Assembly (NCBI RefSeq): GCF_020734105.1
Contig: NZ_JAJAFR010000011.1
Coordinates: 50,947 to 114,946 of the forward strand
DNA from: Alkalihalobacillus deserti
Lineage (GTDB): Bacteria; Bacillota; Bacilli; Bacillales; Bacillaceae_D
Reading direction: 5' to 3'
Length of the DNA: 64,000 nt
The notes under the pieces are model-generated. The model made no database searches. It saw nothing but the letters and a program-made list of their open reading frames with translations, and had not been told where the DNA came from. Numbering within the stretch: position 1 is the stretch's first letter; each line of letters starts with the position of its first letter. Both the position numbers and the translations under genes were made by a program. Positions 16,909 to 25,886 of the stretch are shown piece by piece.

Positions 16909-19326
16909 TTATTTTTCTAGCTTCGTTTTCTGAAGCCTTAAAGCATTTAAAATGACCGATACAGAACTAAAAGCCATCGCTGCACCTGCGACCCAAGGTG
17001 CAAGTAAGCCGACTGCTGCAATTGGAATTCCAATTGTATTGTAAACAAAAGCAAAGAATAGATTTTGTTTAATATTGACCATCGTTTTCCGACTCATGAT
17101 AATGGCATCTGCCACACTATTCAAATCACCACGTATCAATGTAATATCAGCTGCTTCAATCGCAATATCCGTCCCTGTTCCGAGCGCCATGCCAATATCT
17201 GCTACAGCAAGCGCGGGAGCATCATTTAACCCATCCCCAACCATAGCAACCATTTTACCGTCACGTTGAATCTTTTCAATGACCGCGCTTTTCTCTTCAG
17301 GAAGCACTTCAGCTACGACCTGGACAATCCCTACTTGCTTCGCGATGGCTTCTGCTGTTCGCTTGTTGTCACCTGTGAGCATAATTACTTCTAATCCAAG
17401 TTCACGCATTCTTATAACAGCTTGGTTTGATGTTTCTTTAACCGTATCAGCAACGGCTACGAGACCTTCATAGTTGCCATCAAGAGCAATGAGCATAGCT
17501 GTCTTTCCTTCTAGCTCTAATTCTATTTGTTGGTCTTTGGCGCAATGAAAAGTGACATTAGAATCTTCTAGTAATTTTCTTGTTCCAACTAATAGATTCT
17601 TTTCTTGTACGATAGCTTTGACACCATGGCCTGGAATCGCTTCAAATTGGTCTACACTTAACAAAGAAATGTCGTGTTCTTCAGCATAATTGACAATTGC
17701 TCGAGCCAATGGGTGTTCTGACTTTTTCTCAGCCGATGCAACTAGCTGTAATAATGTGTTGCTGTCTATCTTGCCTTCGCTCAGTAAGTTCGTTACAGTT
17801 GGTTCTCCTTTTGTCACAGTTCCTGTTTTATCAAGCACAACCGTTTGGATAAATTGGGTGCTTTCTAAATGCTCTCCCCCTTTAAACAGTAAGCCTAATT
17901 CGGCAGCACGACCAGAACCAGCCATAATGGACGTAGGAGTCGCCAAACCTAAAGCACAAGGACAAGCAATCACGAGGATCGAAATCGTCGGGATAAATGC
18001 TGCACTTACATTTCCTGGTATAATAACAAAATGCCAAATCAAAAATGAAAGGACAGCTATAGCAACAACGATAGGGACAAAAACCCCAGACACTTTGTCT
18101 GCGATTCTTTGAATATTGGCTTTTGAGCCTTGCGCATTCTCTACGATTTTTATAATTTGAGATAAAGTTGTATCCTTTCCTACTTTTGTAGCAACCATCG
18201 TTAGTGAGCCATTTTTATTGATCGTTGATCCTATGACACTGTCATCTATTCCTTTGTCAACAGGAATACTCTCACCCGTAATCATCGATTCATCAACAGC
18301 GGAGTGTCCTTCAATGATCAATCCATCGACTGGTATTTTCTCACCCGGCTTAACAATAAGATGATCTCCTACACGAACGTCTTCAAGTGGAATCTCGATT
18401 GTTTCGCCGCTGCGGAGTACAGTAGCCGTTTTCACTTGTAATCCTAATAGTTTTTGAATTGCCTGGCTCGTTCTACCTTTGGCTCGCATTTCAAATAATT
18501 TTCCTAACACAATTAAAGTAATGATTACTGCCGATGTCTCAAAATATAAATTTGGCATCACCATACCTTTCTTCATTGCTTCAAATCCTAGATAGATACT
18601 ATAGAAATAAGCTGCCGACGTACCAAGGGCAACAAGTACGTCCATATTCGCACTTTTGTTTCGCAATGCTTTGTAAGCACCGACATAAAATTGAGACCCC
18701 ACGAAGAACTGAACAGGTGTTGCCAAAGCCCACTGAACCCAAGGATTCATAAACATTTCTGGCATCCAAATAAAAGCCGTAAATTCAAAATGAGTCACCA
18801 TTGCCCAAATTAGCGGTAATGTTAGGATCAGTGAAAATATGAACTTCCTCAACTGCTTCTCCATCTCTTGCTTTTTAGATGTGGTGTGATCATTTGCATT
18901 CTCTTTTTCTTTTAACCCATACCCCAGTCTTTCAACCGCCCTTTTCACATCAGGTATATCAACAGCACCTTCAAAATAATCCACCGTTGCTGTTTCAAGG
19001 GCCAAGTTAACCGTTGCTTGCCTGACACCAGGTAAACGATTAAGCTTTTTTTCCATTCGGTTTGAACAAGCGGCACAAGTCATTCCTGTGACCTGAAAAT
19101 CAGCATGCAGGATTCGTACCTGATAACCCAACTTCTCAACCTTATTTGTTATATGTGCTTCACTTATTTCTTCCGAATCAAAACGCACACTTGCTCGTAC
19201 CGTTGCTAAGTTTACATTAGCTTCTACTACACCATTCATACGATTTAGCCCTTTTTCAACTCTAGCTGAACAAGCAGCACACGTCATACCTGATATCGCA
19301 AAGGTCATATCTTTTTCTTTTGACAT
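16909..19326 (-). CDS. copA: Copper-exporting P1B-type ATPase
   Basis: An 805-residue Cu(I)-transporting ATPase of the cytoplasmic membrane. Two N-terminal heavy-metal domains carry GMTCAAC (Cys16/Cys19 and Cys84/Cys87). The actuator TGES is at 350-353, the CPC metal site at 455-457, the phosphorylated Asp at 499 in DKTGT, and the SEHP loop of P1B pumps near 538; GDGxND (VGDGLNDAPAL) follows. The ATG start has GAGGGG upstream. Last gene of csoR-copZ-copA; a CsoR-type operator lies just before it. Confidence 0.96.
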   Translation of the reverse strand: MSKEKDMTFAISGMTCAACSARVEKGLNRMNGVVEANVNLATVRASVRFDSEEISEAHITNKVEKLGYQVRILHADFQVTGMTCAACSNRMEKKLNRLPGVRQATVNLALETATVDYFEGAVDIPDVKRAVERLGYGLKEKENANDHTTSKKQEMEKQLRKFIFSLILTLPLIWAMVTHFEFTAFIWMPEMFMNPWVQWALATPVQFFVGSQFYVGAYKALRNKSANMDVLVALGTSAAYFYSIYLGFEAMKKGMVMPNLYFETSAVIITLIVLGKLFEMRAKGRTSQAIQKLLGLQVKTATVLRSGETIEIPLEDVRVGDHLIVKPGEKIPVDGLIIEGHSAVDESMITGESIPVDKGIDDSVIGSTINKNGSLTMVATKVGKDTTLSQIIKIVENAQGSKANIQRIADKVSGVFVPIVVAIAVLSFLIWHFVIIPGNVSAAFIPTISILVIACPCALGLATPTSIMAGSGRAAELGLLFKGGEHLESTQFIQTVVLDKTGTVTKGEPTVTNLLSEGKIDSNTLLQLVASAEKKSEHPLARAIVNYAEEHDISLLSVDQFEAIPGHGVKAIVQEKNLLVGTRKLLEDSNVTFHCAKDQQIELELEGKTAMLIALDGNYEGLVAVADTVKETSNQAVIRMRELGLEVIMLTGDNKRTAEAIAKQVGIVQVVAEVLPEEKSAVIEKIQRDGKMVAMVGDGLNDAPALAVADIGMALGTGTDIAIEAADITLIRGDLNSVADAIIMSRKTMVNIKQNLFFAFVYNTIGIPIAAVGLLAPWVAGAAMAFSSVSVILNALRLQKTKLEK

Positions 19327-19358
19327 AAGTTTCCCCTCTTCATTTCTTCAACTATCAA

Positions 19359-19376
19359 TTACCCCTGTAGGGTATG
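19359..19376 (-). promoter_or_regulatory. CsoR-type operator before copA
   Basis: The sequence TTACCCCTGTAGGGTATG has the TACCC...GGGTA arms of CsoR sites and lies 33 nt upstream of copA, after the copZ terminator. It suggests that copA has a second, copper-controlled promoter. Confidence 0.65.
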
Positions 19377-19388
19377 TAACAATGTAAG

Positions 19389-19415
19389 AAAAACGTGCCA
19401 CCAAGGCACGTTTTT
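19389..19415 (-). terminator. Terminator between copZ and copA
   Basis: A perfect 11-bp stem, AAAAACGTGCC/GGCACGTTTTT, with a 5-nt loop lies 7 nt beyond the copZ stop, with U-rich flanks. Confidence 0.75.
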
Positions 19416-19421
19416 AATTGG

Positions 19422-19643
19422 TTAAAGTACATCGTATCCCTGTTCTTCAATTTCATCTTTAATTGAATCTAGAGAAATGCTGTTCTTTTCGAATGAAACG
19501 ACGACCATTCCTTTTTCAAGGTCGACTTCAACAGACTGAACTCCATTAAGCTTTCCTACACTTCCTTCAATAGCAGATACGCAATGGTTACAGGACATTC
19601 CTTTAACTTGAATCGTGGCTTTTTCGAATACATTTGTTTCCAT
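19422..19643 (-). CDS. copZ: Copper chaperone
   Basis: A 73-residue single heavy-metal-associated domain. The Cu(I) site is GMSCNHC at about residues 15-21, followed by the VEVDLEKGMVVVSF strand and the C-terminal EEQGYDVL. CopZ delivers Cu(I) to CopA and to CsoR in the cytoplasm. The ATG has AAAGGTGATG upstream. A promoter with an embedded CsoR-type operator lies immediately before it. Confidence 0.94.
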   Translation of the reverse strand: METNVFEKATIQVKGMSCNHCVSAIEGSVGKLNGVQSVEVDLEKGMVVVSFEKNSISLDSIKDEIEEQGYDVL

Positions 19644-19673
19644 GTTGTCATCACCTTTCCATTAGTTAATTTC

Positions 19674-19702
19674 ATTTTACCATACTCCCCTAGGGTATAC
19701 AA
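19674..19702 (-). promoter_or_regulatory. copZ promoter with CsoR operator in the spacer
   Basis: On the minus strand, TTGTAT (19702-19697), a 17-nt spacer and TAAAAT (19679-19674) form a SigA-type promoter. The spacer contains ACCCTAGGGGAGTATGG, which with the -35 gives the TACCC/GGGGTA-like CsoR site. Apo-CsoR here would block RNA polymerase until Cu(I) binds. Confidence 0.7.
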
Positions 19703-19714
19703 TAAATAGACCCT

Positions 19715-20020
19715 TTATGTTTTCGTTAGCCTCTCAACAACATCCATTAGTTCAGAAATCGCTTCTTCTCCATCACCTCTTTGAATCGCATCTGCTACGC
19801 AATGCTTCGTATGATTTTCCATCAGCTGTAGGCTGACTTTTTTCATCGCTGCGTTGATTGCAGCGATTTGAATAAGAATATCGACGCAATAGCGATCTGT
19901 TTCAATCATATTTTGAATACCTCGTACCTGACCTTCGATACGTTTCAAACGATTAACCAACTGTTCTTTTTCACGAGAATGTCGATGATCAACTCGTTTT
20001 ACCTCATTTTCCTTTGACAT
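19715..20020 (-). CDS. csoR: Copper-sensing repressor
   Basis: A 101-residue all-helical repressor of the CsoR/RcnR family. With the chosen start (ATG 20020, AAAGGAGATT upstream) the Cu(I) ligands fall at Cys45, His70 and Cys74, exactly the spacing of Bacillus CsoR (DRYC, ENHTKHC). An earlier GTG is rejected because it lies in the ribosome binding site. It represses copZ-copA; Cu(I) releases it from DNA. First gene of the copper unit. Confidence 0.94.
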   Translation of the reverse strand: MSKENEVKRVDHRHSREKEQLVNRLKRIEGQVRGIQNMIETDRYCVDILIQIAAINAAMKKVSLQLMENHTKHCVADAIQRGDGEEAISELMDVVERLTKT

Positions 20021-20038
20021 CGGCAAATCTCCTTTCAC

Positions 20039-20302
20039 TCACATATTTCATTTTACTATTATATAAAAAGGAACCTTTGTCAATAACCTTACTTGGAAAC
20101 AGAATGCAGATTTGATTAGGATCCGTTTGATTCACTGGAAAAAAGGGCCCTGATTTTCAATTGCTAAAACCCGATTAGCACAAGCAATATAACTATAAGT
20201 AGGTGTCTTTGTAAATTGAGAAAGTTTTAAAATTGGAGAAACGGATTGTAAATAATAAAACCACTAAAAACGATCCCACTACTTTTTTAACAAATAAATA
20301 AC
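20039..20302. other. Divergent intergenic region upstream of csoR
   Basis: No clear gene. On the minus strand about 43 codons are open (20134-20265, reading ...YSYIACANRVLAIENQ), which could be the tail of a lost gene; support is weak. Confidence 0.35.
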
Positions 20303-20331
20303 TTGTACATAATTAGTATCTTCCTTAAATA
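20303..20331 (+). promoter_or_regulatory. Promoter of the 20367 gene
   Basis: TTGTAC (20303-20308), 17-nt spacer, TAAATA (20326-20331), about 35 nt before the start codon. Confidence 0.5.
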
Positions 20332-20366
20332 AAATGAAACAAACACATCAGGGGAGGCAAACATAA

Positions 20367-20951
20367 ATGCAGTTAACCTTACTTATCATTAATTTTATTT
20401 TTTTATTTGGCTGGTTATTATACTTTACTTATTTTCTAAAAGACAAAATAAACAGTATGGTAGCTATGGTCATTTCTATGGCTCTTGGAATGATTATTGG
20501 TCTTTATGTAGGAACACTGTCTATTATCATTTATCCTGATTCTTATTTTGAAGTAACAATTATATCTATGTTAATTGGCGGGGTAACAGGAGTTATTGCT
20601 GGTTTACCTTCTTCGTTAGCTGCTGTCTTGGATGGGTTATTATCTGGTGTGATGGGAGGAATGATGGGGTCAATGCTTGGAACGATGGTGTCCTCTGATC
20701 ATCATAACCAACTTATAAACGTTTTAAGTGTATGGACTGTTGGGGTATTCTTTTTTGTTTTCTTGTTACTCATATCTGAAATAAAAAAGGTGACAAAAAG
20801 AAAAAAGTTTTGGTTACAGCCATTTTCTTACTTTATACTTGTTTGTGTTTTTCTTTATTTTATGAATGACTATACGACCATTAAAATGAATGATAATAAT
20901 CAACATTATCACGAATATTATTTAAATGAAGATGAAATCCTTATTATATAA
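20367..20951 (+). CDS. Glycine-rich membrane protein
   Basis: A 194-residue protein with about five hydrophobic helices; not recognised. A central Gly/Met-rich stretch (LLSGVMGGMMGSMLGTMV, near residues 90-107) looks like a glycine-zipper helix, and a His-containing segment (SSDHHNQ) follows. The C-terminal tail is polar and rich in Tyr, Asn and His (NDNNQHYHEYY). It is divergent from the copper operon. The Met and His content makes a metal-related role conceivable, but this is inference from context only. RBS is GGGGAGG. Confidence 0.6.
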   Translation: MQLTLLIINFIFLFGWLLYFTYFLKDKINSMVAMVISMALGMIIGLYVGTLSIIIYPDSYFEVTIISMLIGGVTGVIAGLPSSLAAVLDGLLSGVMGGMMGSMLGTMVSSDHHNQLINVLSVWTVGVFFFVFLLLISEIKKVTKRKKFWLQPFSYFILVCVFLYFMNDYTTIKMNDNNQHYHEYYLNEDEILII

Positions 20952-21229
20952 CAAATATTCTAACTAAATAATCAAGGACTCTGCGCTTTTATTTTGCTAA
21001 ATACAGGTAGTGAACTACCCTCATAAACCTCATTACACCCTAATTACAGAAAATACATTCCTATTTTACGATCCTTTAGGCTATCACCTAACCGAAATTC
21101 ATCTCCCCCTTACCCTGGGCTACGCCCTCCACGCAATTGAAGAGGAAGACTTCTTCCGGAGTTCTGTTAAATTTTGAATAAGATTACGTACGGTTAAATG
21201 GGAATAAGCAATACTAAGGAGGAATCTGA
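20952..21229. other. Intergenic region with a possible gene remnant
   Basis: Positions 21008-21177 stay open on the plus strand for over 50 codons (reading ...YHLTEIHLPLTLGYALHA, ending RSSVKF and a stop), with no start or ribosome binding site. It may be the 3' remnant of a lost gene. Confidence 0.3.
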
Positions 21230-21961
21230 ATGCAGATATACGCATTTGTTTTTGCCATTTTACTAGCGATTACGCATATTTTAGCGAAAAATATGCGTTT
21301 TATCCGAATCATTCCTAGAAGCCGGTTCCTCTCAGTAGGCGGCGGTGTATCAGTTGGGTATGTATTTATCCATATTTTACCTGAGCTAAAAGAACATCAA
21401 GAGTTATTTGACGAAACTGATATAATGCTGTCATACCTTGAGCATCATGCGTATTTATTAGCTATGCTGGGATTAGTAATATTTTATGCCTTAGAAAGAG
21501 TTGCGAAGGAGTCACAGAAGAAAAACCAGCAAGATACCGGTAACAATAAACCTAAGAAAGGAGCATTTTGGCTCCATATTAGTTCCTTTTTCTTTTATAA
21601 CGGATTGATCGGGTATTTACTTATTCATCGTGATTCGGAAGGCTTACTAAATTTGGTTTTATATGTGATTGCAATGGGCTTACATTTTATAGTCGTCGAT
21701 TATGGCTTACGAACTCATCACAAAGATACCTATAACCGGATCGGTCGATGGTTATTAGCTTTGGCTGTATTGATTGGATGGGGAGTAGGTGTCATAACAG
21801 AAATACCCGAATCTAGTCTCGCCTTACTCTTTGCCTTCCTATCAGGTGGCATCATTTTAAATGTGCTAAAAGAAGAATTGCCTGAAGATCGAGAAAGTAA
21901 TATTTGGGCATTTTCACTTGGTGCGTTTGGTTATGTGGCCCTTCTATTAATTATAGTATAG
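21230..21961 (+). CDS. ZIP-related membrane protein
   Basis: A 243-residue protein with about seven or eight hydrophobic segments. SVGGGVSVGYVFIHILPEL near residues 36-54 and FAFLSGGIILNVLKEELPED near the C-terminus resemble the corresponding helices of ZIP metal transporters. The usual metal-site helix IV motif (HxxPEG-like) is not seen, so transport activity is uncertain. RBS AAGGAGGAA; single gene between two small genes. Confidence 0.6.
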   Translation: MQIYAFVFAILLAITHILAKNMRFIRIIPRSRFLSVGGGVSVGYVFIHILPELKEHQELFDETDIMLSYLEHHAYLLAMLGLVIFYALERVAKESQKKNQQDTGNNKPKKGAFWLHISSFFFYNGLIGYLLIHRDSEGLLNLVLYVIAMGLHFIVVDYGLRTHHKDTYNRIGRWLLALAVLIGWGVGVITEIPESSLALLFAFLSGGIILNVLKEELPEDRESNIWAFSLGAFGYVALLLIIV

Positions 21962-22135
21962 AAGTGATTGTGACTCATACTTTAACTTGCTGAGTCTAGT
22001 AATCGCACACCATTATTTCTCTTATCACAACTTTATCTAATTAAAATTAAATATTTTTTCAGACATAAAAAATACGTATTTTCCTTTTACTTGCGCATAA
22101 TAACAATAACATTTGAAAGTGAGGTGGGATACGTA

Positions 22136-22297
22136 ATGTCTAAGCAAGGGATGCAAAAAAAGGATCAAACGAGAAAGCAAATCGAAAAACAAGATAAAAG
22201 AAATGATGTGGAATTAGGTAATGAATTTCAAATTGGAAATACAGGTTCACAGAGCCAAAAAAAAAGCGGGCGGCAAGTAAACAAAAAACCATTCTAA
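22136..22297 (+). CDS. Small hydrophilic protein
   Basis: A 53-residue, highly charged protein rich in Gln, Lys and Asn (MSKQGMQKKDQTRKQIEKQD, then ELGNEFQIGN). Not recognised. Composition resembles small spore-core proteins but no SASP signature is present. I chose ATG 22136, with GAGGTGG upstream, over a longer frame from 22091. A hairpin follows at 22388. Confidence 0.55.
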   Translation: MSKQGMQKKDQTRKQIEKQDKRNDVELGNEFQIGNTGSQSQKKSGRQVNKKPF

Positions 22298-22387
22298 CTA
22301 TTATTTCTTGTTAAACTAACCAATGTGGTCAAATTCTCATTTCTCACGTATTATAATGTAAACGCTTGGTTCACAAATATTCAGAAA

Positions 22388-22440
22388 AAAGTAACCATCA
22401 TTCCACCCATTTTCGGGCAGTAAACCATTAAGGTTACTTT
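22388..22440 (+). terminator. Long-loop hairpin after the 22136 gene
   Basis: AAAGTAACC (22388-22396) pairs with GGTTACTTT (22432-22440) and is followed by ATTT. The 35-nt loop makes it an unusual terminator; it could be part of an old mobile-element end. Confidence 0.4.
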
Positions 22441-22471
22441 ATTTAACCGATGTTCATTTTAGTAATCAATT

Positions 22472-22521
22472 AAGGGTTAAGGGTTTTCTATTTTCACTTT
22501 AGAAAACCCTAGTTAACCCTT
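22472..22521. repeat. Imperfect palindrome beside transposase remnant
   Basis: AAGGGTTAAGGGTTTTCTA (22472-22490) and its complement (22500-22521) pair over 19 bp with a 3-nt bulge. It abuts the end of the transposase remnant and may be an element end or terminator. Confidence 0.5.
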
Positions 22522-22699
22522 TTCTCGCAATAGCATTACCGTTTATAAGAGCTTCTTTTCTCCACTTATACAAAGTCGGTTCTGTTATTCCTGTGTTTTC
22601 ACTGATTTTACTTATAGATTCATTTATAGGTAGCATCATTCTCTTCAAAATGGCTTCTGTCATTTCTTTTGTATATCATTTTCCAGAAATCCCTGTCAT
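22505..22699 (-). pseudogene. Transposase N-terminal remnant (HTH type)
   Basis: From ATG 22699, with a good GGAGG site, the translation is MTGISGK, an in-frame TGA, then YTKEMTEAILKRMMLPINES, ISKISENTGITEPTLYKWRK and EALINGNAIARKG. This is the helix-turn-helix start of a transposase of the IS3-like kind, ending after about 64 codons. The nonsense codon and the missing catalytic part make it a remnant. Confidence 0.75.
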
Positions 22700-22755
22700 A
22701 TCGATCGACCTCCGTGTTATTTACTTAACTATAACAGTAAAGTATCTTACGACAA

Positions 22756-24255
22756 CTATCCTAACAGAGGGCATCCTTCACTTGATATAGGCAATGATAT
22801 CGAAACATGTGTGCCCAGTCCGACTTCACTTTGGATGGTTACTTTTCCGTGATGTTGATCTATAATTTTGTAGGTCAGCATTAAGCCAAGCCCAAACCCC
22901 TTTTCTTTGTTCGAGTAGAATGGCTCTCCTAATTTCTGTATACGCTCTTTCGAAATTCCTACTCCGTGATCAATTACATTCACTTCCAACCTATCTCCGT
23001 AACATTTAATTCCAATATACAGAGTCCCACCAGTTTCCATTGCTTCGATCCCATTCTGAATAACATTAAAAAATGCTTGTTTAAGTAGCATCTCTTCACA
23101 CCAAATGCTAGGCACCTCATCATATTCAAATTCAATATGGACATCATTTACGATTGTATGTGTCTTTAGTGATTGAATAACATCTTGAAGTAAGCGAGTC
23201 ATGTCCTTCATTTTATAAGACTCTAGTTGAGTCCTCCCAAGTAAAGCAAATTCATCGACAAACGTTTCAATTTGCTTCAAGTCACCGATCATAACATTAA
23301 GGCAAAGATCGTAATCGACCACTCCGTCCCGAGATGTACTTATTAATTGCGTTAGTCCTTTCAATGATTGCAATGGATTTCTAATTTCGTGCGCAACACC
23401 AGCTGCAATCTGTCCAATCGCTAGTAATTTTTCTGCTCTTAAAAGTGATTTCTCTGCTTCTTTTTGCACTGTAATATCCCTTAGATGAACTGCCCAATTG
23501 CAGACTTTACCACACTGATCATTTATAGGTGTGATGGAGAGCATCATGTGATAAGCTTTTTCTTCATTCGTTACTCTGATCGTCTCTAAAGTAGATAACT
23601 CAGAATTAGAAGTTAAATCCGAGTTAGATTGAGAAGTAACGACATGATGATAGTAATCTCTCATTTGTTCTACCAAATGAGGAGGGATGGAAGGGCAACG
23701 AAGAATATGAAAGCCCTCAAGATTCTCTTTGCGCCATCCTAGTAATCGTGAAAAGGCGCTATTTGCTAATACGATAGTCGCATTAAGATCTAATAGAAGG
23801 ATGGGATCTCGATTATTTTCAATAAAAGATTCGCACAGGTCTTTGTGGACTAGCTCTAGCTCCAACTTCACTTTTCTTTGTTCCGTTATATCTTTCATGT
23901 ACAAAGAAATATTGACAATTTGACCTTCAATTTCGTTTGGAACCATTATAACTTGTAGCTCTACATTGCCCCCTTTTTTATCGTTAACCACTGATTCAAA
24001 CTCATGAGTCTCTCCTTCAACTACTTTGCCAAGGTAATAATTAAAGGTTTCAAATTCCTCAGAAGAAATCAACTTATCATAGTGTAAGTTTAACAGTTCA
24101 TCATCGGAATACTTGAACAATTCCGATGCAACCAGATTAGAGTAAACGATATATCCGTCTAGGTTCATGACACAAATAGCGTCATGGTGATGTTTAAATA
24201 AAAATCCATAGTTATTGGGAGCAAAAACTTTATTCTTATCTTCAATGTTTTTCAA
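22756..24255 (-). CDS. PAS-domain sensor histidine kinase
   Basis: A 499-residue soluble sensor kinase. It carries two PAS regions (about 15-130, FKHHHDAICVMNLDGYIVYS; and 140-265, NRDPILLLDLNATIVLANSA), a HisKA domain with the phospho-accepting His in GVAHEIRNPLQSLKG, and an HATPase domain (NVIQNGIEAM, DHGVGIS, GFGLGL). No membrane helix, so cytoplasmic sensing as in sporulation kinases KinA/KinE. I chose TTG 24255 with GAGG 8 nt upstream. No response regulator is adjacent, which fits an orphan phosphorelay kinase. Confidence 0.88.
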   Translation of the reverse strand: MKNIEDKNKVFAPNNYGFLFKHHHDAICVMNLDGYIVYSNLVASELFKYSDDELLNLHYDKLISSEEFETFNYYLGKVVEGETHEFESVVNDKKGGNVELQVIMVPNEIEGQIVNISLYMKDITEQRKVKLELELVHKDLCESFIENNRDPILLLDLNATIVLANSAFSRLLGWRKENLEGFHILRCPSIPPHLVEQMRDYYHHVVTSQSNSDLTSNSELSTLETIRVTNEEKAYHMMLSITPINDQCGKVCNWAVHLRDITVQKEAEKSLLRAEKLLAIGQIAAGVAHEIRNPLQSLKGLTQLISTSRDGVVDYDLCLNVMIGDLKQIETFVDEFALLGRTQLESYKMKDMTRLLQDVIQSLKTHTIVNDVHIEFEYDEVPSIWCEEMLLKQAFFNVIQNGIEAMETGGTLYIGIKCYGDRLEVNVIDHGVGISKERIQKLGEPFYSNKEKGFGLGLMLTYKIIDQHHGKVTIQSEVGLGTHVSISLPISSEGCPLLG

Positions 24256-24418
24256 AACTAAAACCTCACTTATTATACGAAGCCCATAAATCATCTCAAA
24301 TGGGGGATCCGTTACAATTTCCACTCTATTTGTGCTTTTCTTATTACTTACTCATTTAATTCTCTTGTAAAAACTGGTGATTACTTCCCCCCTTCTTTTT
24401 TGCTGAAATTAATGCTAG

Positions 24419-24832
24419 ATCTGCTCTTTAAAGCAGAGGATAATTAAATTATTTTCAAATGAACAACGAAAATGTATTCACCATTTTGACAATCACTTAT
24501 TTTATCGCTATTACAGCGATTTCCACATTCATAGTATTATTGAAAATTTCAGTGAAATATTAGAACCTTTTTTAAGCGAAAATATTAATATTCGTACATG
24601 GGCACATGTTGAATGGAAGAAACAGGATGACATTTCAAGTAAACTTGAAGAATTTGAAAATCTAGCAGACTGTAGTGTTAATGAAATGGGTCTTATGTCC
24701 GTATGTGCATATGATTCTTCGGATGTCTCCGCATCTCTTCAGACTACTATGATGCGAAGTCATGAATACCTTATGACAGATAGAGAGTTTGTTCGATCCT
24801 CCTTATACAGAAATCCTCGTTTAAGGAGTTAG
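24419..24832 (+). pseudogene. MEDS-domain protein, N-terminally truncated
   Basis: An open frame without its own start reads KCIHHFDNHLFYRYYSDFHI, then ILEPFLSENINIRTWAHVEW, LMSVCAYDSS and MMRSHEYLMTDREFVRSSLY. This matches the C-terminal half of MEDS (DcmR-like sensory) domain proteins common in Bacillus. The N-terminal half and start are absent. It lies divergently next to the PAS kinase, a gene class in which MEDS domains are often found. Confidence 0.7.
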
Positions 24833-25206
24833 AACTTAATTAATTTTCACATAATTGATGTTTTACTGTATTTTTTAAGTTTAAAGTCAATTCGCAAATC
24901 ACAGACTAGGATGAATAGAATACGATGCTCAGATTTGGTTATCATAGATGATCTTATGTTCATGGCTCTGGATCACCGTGAAACTAACCTATTCTCAAAT
25001 AAAGGCCTGCTGAATACTACCAGCATTACCATCATCATTAAGCTCATTATTTCTTCTTGACGCTCGTGAACAATCACCACATAATAACAAACAGATAGAA
25101 TCGTTGATAAAATAATAAAAGAAGTAGTTCTGTTTACGTAAACACCCTCCGATTAACCTCTAACCTCATAAGGGGGAAGTTAAGTACATACGAAAGGGGC
25201 ACGACG
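24833..25206. other. Intergenic region with IS remnant
   Basis: Apart from the short IstB-like piece at 24929-24994, nothing is recognised until the kynB ribosome binding site (GAAAGGGG). Confidence 0.45.
24929..24994 (+). pseudogene. IstB (IS21 helper ATPase) remnant
   Basis: Twenty-two codons, SDLVIIDDLMFMALD then HRETNLF, match the Walker B block of IS21-family IstB proteins. Stops lie on both sides in all continuations, so this is a short relic. Confidence 0.5.
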
Positions 25207-25827
25207 ATGAAAATCATAGACATCTCGCAAGTTTTAAACTCAGCAACTCCGGTATGGCCTGGGGACACGCCATTTGCTTTTCATTTAAATTGGACAAAAG
25301 AACAAACCGGTTCAGTCAACGTCGGGACAATCAAGATGAGTGCTCATACTGGAACTCATATTGACGCACCTTATCATTTTTCTGATGAAGGTACACCTGT
25401 TTCCGAACTACCACTCGAATCCTATATTGGAAACGCATTAGTCGTGGATGTCACAAACCATCAAGCCATTTCTAGTCAAGCTTTAGCAGGTATTGACCTG
25501 ACAACTATTGAAATGGTTCTACTTAAGACAAACTCATGGATCGATCATTCAACTTTTCCAGAAAATTTTTCTTACCTGAGAAGTGAGCTTGCTTCCTACT
25601 TACACAAAAATGCAATTCGTTTAATCGGTGTCGACGTTCCCTCCGTTGACCCTTTAGATAGCAAAACATTAGATGCCCATCACGCTTTACATAAGCATAA
25701 TATTTCCATATTAGAGGGTCTTGTTTTAAAAGATGTCAAACCAGGAGTTTATGAACTGATTGCTCTTCCTTTAAACATCGAAGGCGCTGATGGTTGTCCC
25801 GTCCGTGCGGTGTTAGTTGAAAGATAA
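25207..25827 (+). CDS. kynB: Kynurenine formamidase
   Basis: A 206-residue metal-dependent cyclase-family hydrolase. The metal site is SAHTGTHIDAPYHF (His47, His51, Asp53, His57), and the C-terminal IEGADGCPVRAVL is typical of bacterial KynB, which converts N-formylkynurenine to kynurenine in tryptophan breakdown. ATG start with GAAAGGGGC upstream. The next enzyme of the pathway, kynU, is in this window but 25 kb away; no tryptophan dioxygenase is seen. Confidence 0.88.
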   Translation: MKIIDISQVLNSATPVWPGDTPFAFHLNWTKEQTGSVNVGTIKMSAHTGTHIDAPYHFSDEGTPVSELPLESYIGNALVVDVTNHQAISSQALAGIDLTTIEMVLLKTNSWIDHSTFPENFSYLRSELASYLHKNAIRLIGVDVPSVDPLDSKTLDAHHALHKHNISILEGLVLKDVKPGVYELIALPLNIEGADGCPVRAVLVER

Positions 25828-25850
25828 AACGAAGATTTGTATGAAGCGAG

Positions 25851-25878
25851 GAGCCTACTTAGTTTTTCAAGTAGGCCC
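25851..25878. terminator. Convergent terminator
   Basis: GCCTACTT (25853-25860) pairs with AAGTAGGC (25869-25876) between the converging kynB and protease genes. Confidence 0.6.
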
Positions 25879-25886
25879 TACAACAT

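Noticed and set aside
17690..18112. 140-codon plus-strand ORF inside copA
   Set aside because: Lies wholly antisense to conserved copA domains, with no ribosome site or recognisable protein.
20134..20265. Open frame of 43 codons on the minus strand
   Set aside because: No ribosome site, no family match; too short to call a gene.
21008..21177. Open frame of over 50 codons on the plus strand
   Set aside because: No start codon or ribosome site and no recognised family; noted only as a possible gene remnant.
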